Below are positions 22,924 to 29,779 of a DNA stretch of 64,000 nt, piece after piece. The position numbers and the translations under genes were made by a program. The number at the start of each line of letters is the position of its first letter. Positions within the stretch are counted from its first letter, which is position 1. Origin of the DNA: Archangium primigenium (GTDB taxonomy: Bacteria; Myxococcota; Myxococcia; Myxococcales; Myxococcaceae); the NCBI RefSeq assembly GCF_016904885.1, contig NZ_JADWYI010000001.1:2356001-2420000 (forward strand), written 5' to 3'. The notes beneath the pieces were generated by a model. That model had not been told where the DNA came from and ran no database searches. It worked only from the letters and a program-made list of their open reading frames with translations.

Positions 22924-23274
22924 TCAGGTGAACAGCAGCGGGCGGCACGCGCGCGCCAGTTGTAGCGCGTCCCGGGCGAGGCCGTGGTTGGAGATGTTGC
23001 CGTCCAGCCACGCGGTGCGCGCGACCTGGTTGCTCAGCTCGAAGCACAGCGTCGCCGTGCGACGGCTCAGCCGACTGTCCTTGCGCAGGGCGCGGACGTT
23101 GAGTTCACACAGCTCCGCGCACTGACGCAGCAACCGCACCGGCTCGCTGTCCGCCCGCACGCCCTTGGCCACCAACAAACGCATCGCCGCCTCGCACGAG
23201 GCCTGACAGCTCAGGCTCGCCGAGATGCAGTGATGAATGTCGTTGGTCTCCCCACCCAGCCGAACTCCAGACAT
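22924..23274 (-). CDS. Cysteine-rich four-helix protein (DUF326/Csp-like)
   Basis: A 116-residue helical protein with seven cysteines (C16, C23, C27, C52, C56, C77, C110) arranged at one- and two-turn spacing: HHCISASLSCQASC, RQCAELCEL, ATLCFEL, RAC. This resembles DUF326 four-helix bundles and the copper-storage proteins (Csp), in which inward-facing cysteines bind Cu(I), though it has fewer Cys than Csp1. It has no signal peptide, so it would be cytosolic. The ATG at MSGVRLGG is preferred over a GTG/ATG 12 codons upstream. It lies just before the DUF2339 gene. Metal binding is inferred. Confidence 0.6.
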   Translation of the reverse strand: MSGVRLGGETNDIHHCISASLSCQASCEAAMRLLVAKGVRADSEPVRLLRQCAELCELNVRALRKDSRLSRRTATLCFELSNQVARTAWLDGNISNHGLARDALQLARACRPLLFT

Positions 23275-23449
23275 GCCCGCCACCTCCACACCGATCCCCA
23301 ACCTACGCATGTTCCGGGTGTCCGCAACCTTCCGACGTTCGGCGTCATACAGGTTTCATCCGCCGACCGGGTCGTTTTCTTGCCTCCCTTGTCACACCCG
23401 TGCGTACCCGCGCCTACGTGAGCGCACGAGGGTGTGCGCCCGCGGACAC

Positions 23450-24616
23450 TCAGGTCTGGAGGGGAAAGGCGGCCAGCAGGGTGAGGAGGCCCTCGCCGTA
23501 GAGGCGCACGCGCTTCTCGCCGAGGTAGGGCAGGGCGCTCAGGGCATCGAGGTCCGCGGGCGGACGGGAGGCGAGCGCGTCGAGCAGCGGGTTGGGCATC
23601 ACCACCGAGGGCGTCACCTTGCGCGCGGTGGCCTGGGCCGAGCGCCACGCCTTGAGGGCGTCCTCGCGCTTGCGCCGGTTGAGGTCGCGCGGGCCGCGCT
23701 CCTCCGCCTCGGGCTTGAGCTCGCCCTGGCGCGACTTCTCCAACAGCTCGCGCACGAGCGCCAGCACCTCGTCGCCGTGGGCGCGCACGAAGGAGCCGCG
23801 CACGCCGGCCGCCTTGGACAGCTCCTTGGTGTTGCCCGGCGGTTTGAGGGCGATGTCGGTGATGGCCATGTTGGAGAGCGTGCGCCCCATGGGCACGTTC
23901 TCCGCCTCGGCCCACGCCAGGCGCTTCTTGTGCAGGGCCTGGGCGAGGGTGTTGGCCAGCAGCAGCTGCGCGGGGGACAGGCCGCCCTTGGGCAGCTTCG
24001 GCTTGAAGTCCGCGCCCACGTCGGGCCGGGCCGCCGCCTCGTCGCACATGCGCTGGCAGTCGAGCTGCACCTCCTCGAGGATGTCCGCCGCGCGGCACTC
24101 CTCGCGCACCTGCCGGCCCAGCTCCACGAGGTAGCGCACGTCGTTGGCGATGTAGTCGCGCATCTCCGGCGGCAGGGGCCGCAGGGCGAAGTCCGACTGC
24201 TGGTGCTCCTTGGGCAGCTCCACGCCCAGGCGCTCGCGTGCCAGGTCGGCGAGCCCCACCTTGGGCCAGCCAAGCAGCGTCGCGGCGCGGTGGGTGTCGA
24301 ACAGGCCTTGCACGCGCACGCCCGCCTCGGCGAGGAAGGGCAGGTCGCCCGAGGCGGCGTGGAAGAACTTGGTGCGCGCGGGGTCCTCCATCACCCGGGC
24401 GAGCAGCGAGGGCGTCACGCCGGGCTGCAGCGTGTCGAAGAGGAAGACGTCCGCGTCGGTCCCGACCTGGAGGAAGCACAGGCGGGCGCGAAAGGAATGC
24501 ATCGCGTCCGTTTCCACGTCCACGGACAGCTCCGCGACGTCCTCGAGTCGTTGGGCGGCGGCCTGGGCGCTCGCCGCGTCCTGGATGTCCTGTGCACCGG
24601 TGGGAAAGGTCGGCAT
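23450..24616 (-). CDS. rnd: Ribonuclease D
   Basis: A 388-residue 3'-5' exoribonuclease. The DEDD exonuclease domain has VDVETDAMHS (ExoI, near residue 30), FHAASGDLPFL (ExoII) and the YIANDVRYLVEL region (ExoIII), followed by HRDC-type helical domains (about 215-290 and 310-388). It trims the 3' ends of tRNA and other stable RNAs. The ATG at MPTFPTGAQ faces the divergent ttcA gene across a 66-bp gap. The much longer open frame upstream runs antisense to ttcA and is a shadow. Confidence 0.88.
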   Translation of the reverse strand: MPTFPTGAQDIQDAASAQAAAQRLEDVAELSVDVETDAMHSFRARLCFLQVGTDADVFLFDTLQPGVTPSLLARVMEDPARTKFFHAASGDLPFLAEAGVRVQGLFDTHRAATLLGWPKVGLADLARERLGVELPKEHQQSDFALRPLPPEMRDYIANDVRYLVELGRQVREECRAADILEEVQLDCQRMCDEAAARPDVGADFKPKLPKGGLSPAQLLLANTLAQALHKKRLAWAEAENVPMGRTLSNMAITDIALKPPGNTKELSKAAGVRGSFVRAHGDEVLALVRELLEKSRQGELKPEAEERGPRDLNRRKREDALKAWRSAQATARKVTPSVVMPNPLLDALASRPPADLDALSALPYLGEKRVRLYGEGLLTLLAAFPLQT

Positions 24617-24682
24617 GGGATGGAGCAGGCTAGCGGACCGGCTGTGTCCATGGAGCGTGTTTTTTCCACCGCCGCCGCTAGG

Positions 24683-25558
24683 ATGACATCCCTGATGACC
24701 GCCGACGTGCTCCGCCTGGAAAAGACCCTGCTTGGCCACATGGGCCGGGCCATCTCCGACTATTCCCTCATCTCCGAGGGAGACCGCATCATGGTGGGGG
24801 TGTCCGGCGGCAAGGACTCGTACACCCTGCTCTACCTGCTGCGCGAGCTGCAGCGCAAAGCCCCGGTGAAGTTCGAATTGCTCGCGGTGAACCTGGACCA
24901 GGGCCACCCGGGCTTCCCCGCGCACACGCTGGAGGGGTGGTTCCAGGGCGAGGGCTTCGCCTACAAGATGCTCAAGGAGGACACCTACTCGGTCGTCCTC
25001 GAGAAGACGCCCCCGGGCAAGACGCAGTGCTCGGTGTGCTCGCGCATGCGCCGGGGCATCCTGTACTCGGCCGCGGTGGCGCTCGGGTGCAACAAGATCG
25101 CGCTGGGCCACCACCGCGACGACCTCATCCACACGCTCCTGCTCAACCTCTTCTTCGCGGGCGCCGTCCGGGGCATGCCGCCCATCCTCAAGAGCGATGA
25201 CGGGCGCAACACCGTCATCCGGCCGCTGTGCTACGCGCCGGAGAAGGACATCGCCGCCTACGCCGCGCTCAAGCAGTTCCCCATCATCCCGTGCGACCTG
25301 TGCGGCTCGCAGGAGAACCTGCAGCGCGCGCGCATGAAGAAGCTGGTGGAGGAGCTGGGCCGGGACATCCCCGACGTGCGCCGCAGCCTCCTGGCCGCCA
25401 TGAGCAATGTGCGGCCCAGCCAACTGATGGACAAGGACCTCTTCGACTTCTCCGCCCTCGCTTCCGAGGGCGCGGTACCGTCCTTGGACGCGCAGCCGCC
25501 GCTGGATGGCGGCAACAACGAAGGAAGGGTGGGCGGATGCCTCGAGAACAGGCAGTAA
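24683..25558 (+). CDS. ttcA: tRNA 2-thiocytidine synthetase TtcA
   Basis: About 291 residues. The PP-loop SGGKDSYTLLYLL near residue 50 binds ATP; the pair CSVC near residue 119 and the third Cys in IPCDLCGSQ near 208 bind the 4Fe-4S cluster; ALGHHRDDLIHTLLLNL is the family signature. TtcA adds sulfur to C32 of certain tRNAs. Alternative ATGs lie at 24650 and 24695; the choice does not affect the fold. The last ~30 residues (after FDFSAL) are a poorly conserved tail that overlaps the start of the TerB-like gene by 22 bases, so the two are coupled. Confidence 0.9.
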   Translation: MTSLMTADVLRLEKTLLGHMGRAISDYSLISEGDRIMVGVSGGKDSYTLLYLLRELQRKAPVKFELLAVNLDQGHPGFPAHTLEGWFQGEGFAYKMLKEDTYSVVLEKTPPGKTQCSVCSRMRRGILYSAAVALGCNKIALGHHRDDLIHTLLLNLFFAGAVRGMPPILKSDDGRNTVIRPLCYAPEKDIAAYAALKQFPIIPCDLCGSQENLQRARMKKLVEELGRDIPDVRRSLLAAMSNVRPSQLMDKDLFDFSALASEGAVPSLDAQPPLDGGNNEGRVGGCLENRQ

Positions 25559-26364
25559 AGGCGCGCAAGCAGCGCAACGCGGCTCTGGTGGAGGTGATGT
25601 TGCTGGCGGCCATGGCCGACGGCCGGGTGAGCCAGGTGGAGCTGCAGACCCTGCTGCGGCGGGTCATCGAGCGGCCCGAGTTCGAGGGCACCAAGCCCGA
25701 CGAGCTCAACGCGCTGGTCATCGCCAGCGCCCAGCGCCTGTCCAAGGCGCACGACATGGACGAAATCCTCGTCTCGTTCCGGGCGCGGCTGCCGGACCAC
25801 AAGACGCGCATGCTGGCCTTCGGGCTCGCGGCGTCCATCGCGTTCGCGGACCACCGGGCCACGCGCACGGAGCTGGGCCTGCTCAAGATGTTCCAGGCCG
25901 CGCTCGGCATCTCCGAGGACGAGGTGGCGCAGATCATCGACGTCATCGAGGGCGGCGGCAGCCTCTCCGAGGCGCTGGGCGAGCCGCTCGAGCGGCTGTA
26001 CGCCGAGGTGATGGTGCTGGTGAGCGCCGCGGACGGCCAGCTCAAGGAGGCCGAGGCGCGCGAGCTCGTGGAGAGCTTCGCCTCGGATCCGCTCTTCCAC
26101 AACGTGAGCCCCGATCGGGCGCAGGAGTTCGTGAGCGAGTCGGTGGCGGCGCTCATGGCCGAGGGCCTGCCGCAGCGGCTGCAGGTGCTGGCGCACGGCC
26201 TGTCCACGCACGCCCAGCGCATGAAGGCCTACCGCCTGGCCACGAAGATCGCGCACGCGGGCGGTCAGGAGCCCAGCGCGGGCGAGCAGCGCATCCTCCA
26301 CATCCTCCAGGCGACCTTCGGGCTCGCGGACGACGAGGTGGAGCGCCTGGACCGCCAGGTCTGA
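25537..26364 (+). CDS. TerB-like tandem-domain protein
   Basis: A 275-residue all-helical soluble protein. Two halves (about 1-130 and 140-275) each contain the TerB-type pattern of an acidic metal-site helix: VMLLAAMADGRVSQVELQTL in the first, VMVLVSAADGQLKEAEAREL in the second, plus shorter DHRATRTELGLL and AGGQEPSAGEQRIL helices. TerB domains are linked to tellurite resistance and stress responses and may bind metal at the membrane. It overlaps ttcA by 22 bases. The precise role is unknown. Confidence 0.7.
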   Translation: MPREQAVKARKQRNAALVEVMLLAAMADGRVSQVELQTLLRRVIERPEFEGTKPDELNALVIASAQRLSKAHDMDEILVSFRARLPDHKTRMLAFGLAASIAFADHRATRTELGLLKMFQAALGISEDEVAQIIDVIEGGGSLSEALGEPLERLYAEVMVLVSAADGQLKEAEARELVESFASDPLFHNVSPDRAQEFVSESVAALMAEGLPQRLQVLAHGLSTHAQRMKAYRLATKIAHAGGQEPSAGEQRILHILQATFGLADDEVERLDRQV

Positions 26365-26386
26365 GTCCGGGAGCCCCCGCCGCCCC

Positions 26387-27208
26387 ATGCCCGCGCCCCC
26401 TCCGCATCCGGCCCGCGTGTCGTTCCGCTTCGGTCTGCCGCCCTCGCTGGGCAGCGGCCCGGCGCGCGAGCGTGCCGAGGCGCTGACGGCCTTCCTGGCG
26501 CGTGCCCTGCACCGCAAGGTGGAGGTGGGGGTGGCGGCCAGCTACGAGGCGCTGACCAAGGACTTGCTCGCGGGCCGGGCGGACGCCGTCTGGGCGCCGC
26601 CCTTCGTGTGCGCGCGGATGGAGGCCATGGGCGTGCGGGTGCTGGCGCGGGGCGTGCGCCGGGGGCGCTCCTCCTACCGCTCGGCGCTGGTGGTGCGCGC
26701 GGGCTCGGGGCTGACGCTGGCCACGCTCCAGGGCCGGCGCATGGCGTGGGTGGACCGGGACTCGGTGGGCGGCTACCTGCTGCCGGCCGCGTACCTCAAG
26801 GCCCAGGGGCTGGAGCCCGCCCGCGTCTTCTCCGCGCAGCAGTTCACCGGCTCCTACCAGGCGGCCCTGGCGGCGGTGCGCGAGGGCACCGCGGACGTGG
26901 CGAGCGTCTTCTGCCCGCCGGAGTCCACGGGCCTCGTCTACTCGGACGGCGTGGAGGTGGTGCTGCCGGGCCAGGGGGGGGCGTTCGACCTGCTCGCGTA
27001 CACGGAGGAGGCGCCCAACGACGGCGTCCCCGTGGGCATGAGCGTGGCGGCGGACGTGGCGGCGCTCCTGGAGCGCGCCTTCCTCACGCTGCACGAGCGC
27101 GCGGACGGCCAGCGCCTGCTGGAGGAGATCTTCACCGCGGAGCGCTTCGAGCCCGCCCCCCGCATGGGCTACCGCGCGCTCTACCGCGTGGCGCTCGCGA
27201 GCCTGTAG
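26387..27208 (+). CDS. PhnD/SsuA-type periplasmic-binding-fold protein without signal peptide
   Basis: A 273-residue protein with the fold of phosphonate/phosphite-binding proteins (PhnD): FGLPPSLG at the start of lobe one, YEALTKDLLAGRADAVWAPP, GRRMAWVDRDSVGGYLLPAAYL at the hinge and GTADVASVF near 165. No signal peptide or lipobox is present, so it probably acts in the cytosol. No ABC permease or ATPase gene is near. It follows the TerB-like gene by 22 bases. Related solo proteins are sometimes fused to sensors. Ligand unknown. Confidence 0.72.
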   Translation: MPAPPPHPARVSFRFGLPPSLGSGPARERAEALTAFLARALHRKVEVGVAASYEALTKDLLAGRADAVWAPPFVCARMEAMGVRVLARGVRRGRSSYRSALVVRAGSGLTLATLQGRRMAWVDRDSVGGYLLPAAYLKAQGLEPARVFSAQQFTGSYQAALAAVREGTADVASVFCPPESTGLVYSDGVEVVLPGQGGAFDLLAYTEEAPNDGVPVGMSVAADVAALLERAFLTLHERADGQRLLEEIFTAERFEPAPRMGYRALYRVALASL

Positions 27209-27212
27209 CCGC

Positions 27213-27959
27213 TCAGCGCTTCGTCATGTCGAACAGGGCGCGGGCCTGGGGCCCGAGGAAGCCGTCGAAGCCAGGCGCGCGCTGGGCGATCTCGAAGTAG
27301 GCATAGGGCCAGGGGCGGGTCTGGCCGCCCCGGAGCGCGAGTGGGACGGGCGCGGCGCGGGTGGCCGTCTGCCGCAGGGCGGTGCCGGGCGCGCCCTCGA
27401 TGTCGCTCTTCATGGGCACGCCCGCCTCCAGCATGCGCCGCTGCCAGGCCTCCACGTCGTCCACCGTCCCGGTGAAGTGGTTCACCTTGCGCCCGAACGC
27501 CAGCAGCCACGCGCCGTACTGGGACTCCCGCTCCAGGGCCAGCAGCGCGGCCTCCTCGGGGGCGGGGGGCGCCGAGAACCAGTCGGCCAGGGCTTGAATC
27601 TCCGTGGGCGCGGGCGGGTCCACGGGCAGCGCGGCCAGCAGCCGCTGGGCCTCGGGGGACAGCCGCTCCGCGTGGAGCTCCGAGATGAAGACGCGGGGCA
27701 GGCCCTCCGGGTGCGCCAGGTAGATGGCGGACAGGTGGGTGTCGGGGAACGTGTACTGCCCGGCGGGCGTCCAGCCGAACCGGGCGAAGACGTCCGCGAA
27801 CAGCGCGATGCCGCCCCCCGGCCGGGCGAGCGAGCGCAGCGCGATGTGGTCGTTCTGGAATCGGCCGTTGGAGAGGGTCGCGAACGTCCGGGCGTAAGGC
27901 ACCTCGGCCGCATAGCGCTCCCACAGCAGGTCCAGCAGTCGGGTGGCGTCCTGGCTCAT
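27213..27959 (-). CDS. DUF1338 (2-oxoadipate dioxygenase-like VOC fold) protein
   Basis: A 248-residue protein with the DUF1338 pattern: NDHIALRSLA near residue 37 (metal-binding His), FPDTHLSAIYL, LPRVFISELHAERLS and the second-half KVNHFTGTVDDVEAW (second His). Some members (HglS/YdcJ) are Fe(II) enzymes that convert 2-oxoadipate to 2-hydroxyglutarate in lysine breakdown; this one is shorter than HglS, so its substrate is uncertain. It is convergent with the PhnD-like gene with only four bases between them. The ATG (MSQDATRLLDLLWERY) is the natural start. Confidence 0.75.
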   Translation of the reverse strand: MSQDATRLLDLLWERYAAEVPYARTFATLSNGRFQNDHIALRSLARPGGGIALFADVFARFGWTPAGQYTFPDTHLSAIYLAHPEGLPRVFISELHAERLSPEAQRLLAALPVDPPAPTEIQALADWFSAPPAPEEAALLALERESQYGAWLLAFGRKVNHFTGTVDDVEAWQRRMLEAGVPMKSDIEGAPGTALRQTATRAAPVPLALRGGQTRPWPYAYFEIAQRAPGFDGFLGPQARALFDMTKR

Positions 27960-28121
27960 GCGCCGTGTCTTAGTGGAAAGACGGCGGGCGTCCCAGCGTC
28001 CGGGGCCTGATAGCTCCCGCTTGTCAGTGCCATTCCCCCAATGTCTTGGCGCGAACGGACCCCACGACGCATTGTTCTGACATCCCCCGCTGCTTCCGCG
28101 GGGGAGGGAAGGAATCGTCTC

Positions 28122-28739
28122 ATGGGTCTCGCCGCCCTCGTTGGACTGGGCTCCGGAGCGCTGCACGCCGTCTCGGGTCCGGACCATCTGTTGAGTCTCG
28201 CCCCGCTGTCCCTGGGCCTGCGCCGCAAGGCGTGGCGGGTGGGCCTGCTCTGGGGCGTGGGCCATGCCCTGGGCACCCTGGTGTGCGCCTCCATCGTCAT
28301 GGCCGTGGCCTCCATGCTCGACCTGGCGCTGCTCGACAAGTGGGGCAGCCGGGCCGCTGGCGCGGCGCTGCTGGTCATGGGGGCCGTGGGCCTGGGCCGC
28401 TGGGTCCACACCCGCAACGCGCCCGTGGCGGCCCTGGGCGCGCCCGCCCCCGGCTCCAAGACGTCCTGGGGCGTGCTCATCATCGGCCTCATCCACGGCC
28501 TGACGGGCGCCGCGGCCGTGCTCCTGTTCCTGCCGGCGGCGGTGTCGGCCTCGGTGGCCTGGAAGGTGCTCTACCTGGGGGGCTTCGCGCTGGGCAGCAC
28601 CCTCGCCATGGCGGGGCTCACCGCGGCCCTGGCGGCGACGACGCGGCGCATGCCCCGTCCGGAAGCCCTGCTGCGCCACGGACCCGCCGTGGCCTCGTTC
28701 GGCTCCATGGTGCTCGGCGGCTGGTGGGTGCTGGTGTAG
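28122..28739 (+). CDS. NicO/UreH-type nickel/cobalt transporter-like membrane protein
   Basis: A 205-residue protein with six hydrophobic segments. Near residue 12 it has HAVSGPDH, the H-x-x-x-x-D-H type motif of NiCoT/NicO/UreH metal permeases, followed by WGVGHALGTLV and, in the second half, GLIHGLTGAAAVL. The family moves Ni2+ or Co2+ or is annotated as urease accessory UreH or sulfite exporter. No urease, hydrogenase or cobalamin gene is in view, so the metal is unknown. The ATG has a GGAAGGAA site; an upstream in-frame GTG/ATG is less likely. Confidence 0.75.
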   Translation: MGLAALVGLGSGALHAVSGPDHLLSLAPLSLGLRRKAWRVGLLWGVGHALGTLVCASIVMAVASMLDLALLDKWGSRAAGAALLVMGAVGLGRWVHTRNAPVAALGAPAPGSKTSWGVLIIGLIHGLTGAAAVLLFLPAAVSASVAWKVLYLGGFALGSTLAMAGLTAALAATTRRMPRPEALLRHGPAVASFGSMVLGGWWVLV

Positions 28740-28782
28740 CGGAGGCGAGGTGCGCTCCCCACGCCGTGGACCTTTCCGAGGC

Positions 28783-29190
28783 TCACGGCGTGCTGTCCAC
28801 GGGGGAGCGGTTGAGCAGCAAGGCCCTCACCCGCGGGGTGCGCAGGGCCAGCCCCGCCCACATCATGGCCGCCACGTAGACCGGGAAGAGGGTGTGGCTG
28901 AACAGGGGGTTGCCCAGGCGCACGTGGGTGGCGATGGCTCCGCCGAGAAAGCCGGTCAGCCAGATGGCGCCGAGCACCGAGGTCCGGGGAATCAGGTAGA
29001 GCCCCAGCCCCACGAGCACGAGCACCCCGATGGGGACCACCGAGCTGTCGGGGTAGCCGAGCGTCACGGTGCCCTCCACGGACATGGGATGGCGCATGAC
29101 CTTGGTCACGCCGTCGAACAGCAGGAACAGGGTCACCAGGCCGGTGAGGACGCGGCCGATCCAACGCTGGGGGGTCGAGACAACTTGCAT
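28783..29190 (-). CDS. DoxX-like family membrane protein
   Basis: A 135-residue protein with four membrane helices (GRVLTGLVTLFLLFDG; VVPIGVLVLVGLGLYLI; VLGAIWLTGFLGGAIATHVR; LFPVYVAAMMWAGLAL). GAIATHVRLGNPLFSH between TM3 and TM4 is the DoxX-like (DUF4267-type) signature. No redox cofactor site is evident. These proteins are often stress- or organic-hydroperoxide-linked, but the job of this one is unknown. It is convergent with the NicO-like gene. The ATG MQVVSTPQRW is used. Confidence 0.78.
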   Translation of the reverse strand: MQVVSTPQRWIGRVLTGLVTLFLLFDGVTKVMRHPMSVEGTVTLGYPDSSVVPIGVLVLVGLGLYLIPRTSVLGAIWLTGFLGGAIATHVRLGNPLFSHTLFPVYVAAMMWAGLALRTPRVRALLLNRSPVDSTP

Positions 29191-29407
29191 GACGAAACTC
29201 CGGAGACCGGGGTGGCTTTCCACTCAAGGACGAATGGCCCCAGGCGGGATCGACACGACGTTTCCGGTTTTTCCAGCCGGTCCCGGGGGAGGACGGGGTG
29301 GACCTGGGGCGTCTGCCCCCTCGTCACCCGGACGGATTCGTGGCATCAGCGGAATACACCGGCAGTCCATGTTCGTTCGCCCCCGCCCCATTGTCTCGGA
29401 GAAGTGC

Positions 29408-29779
29408 ATGCCGATTCGCAAAGTGTTGCTCGTGGATGACGAGGCCGACATCCGGACCATTGGCCAGCTGAGCCTCAGCCGCGTGGGCAAATGGGAGACG
29501 GTGCTCGCGGCCTCCGGGGACGAGGCCCTGATGAAGGCGGACGCCGAGCGGCCCGACCTCATCCTGCTGGACGTGATGATGCCCGGCATGGATGGACCCA
29601 CCACCCTGGCGCGGCTGCGCGCCCAGGCCTCCACCGCCCAGACGCCCGTCATCTTCATGACGGCGAAGATCCAGAAGCACGAGGTGGCGCGCTACCTGGA
29701 ACTGGGCGCCGTGGGCGTCATCGGCAAGCCCTTCGAGCCGTTGACCCTGCCCGCGGAGATCAAGAAGCTGGTGCCGTGA
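29408..29779 (+). CDS. Single-domain response regulator (REC)
   Basis: A 123-residue CheY-like receiver. The acidic pocket is VDDEAD, the phosphoacceptor Asp lies in LILLDVMMPGMDG (near residue 55), the Thr in IFMTAK and the Lys in IGKPFEPL. It has no output domain, so it works as a phosphate carrier or by protein contact. Its stop codon TGA overlaps the GTG start of the hybrid kinase, so the two are translated together. It is the first gene of a three-gene phosphorelay operon. Confidence 0.92.
   Translation: MPIRKVLLVDDEADIRTIGQLSLSRVGKWETVLAASGDEALMKADAERPDLILLDVMMPGMDGPTTLARLRAQASTAQTPVIFMTAKIQKHEVARYLELGAVGVIGKPFEPLTLPAEIKKLVP

Noticed and set aside
23237-24649. A 470-codon extension upstream of ttcA
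   Set aside because: It runs antisense to the RNase D gene and has no domain; TtcA proteins begin near the chosen ATG.
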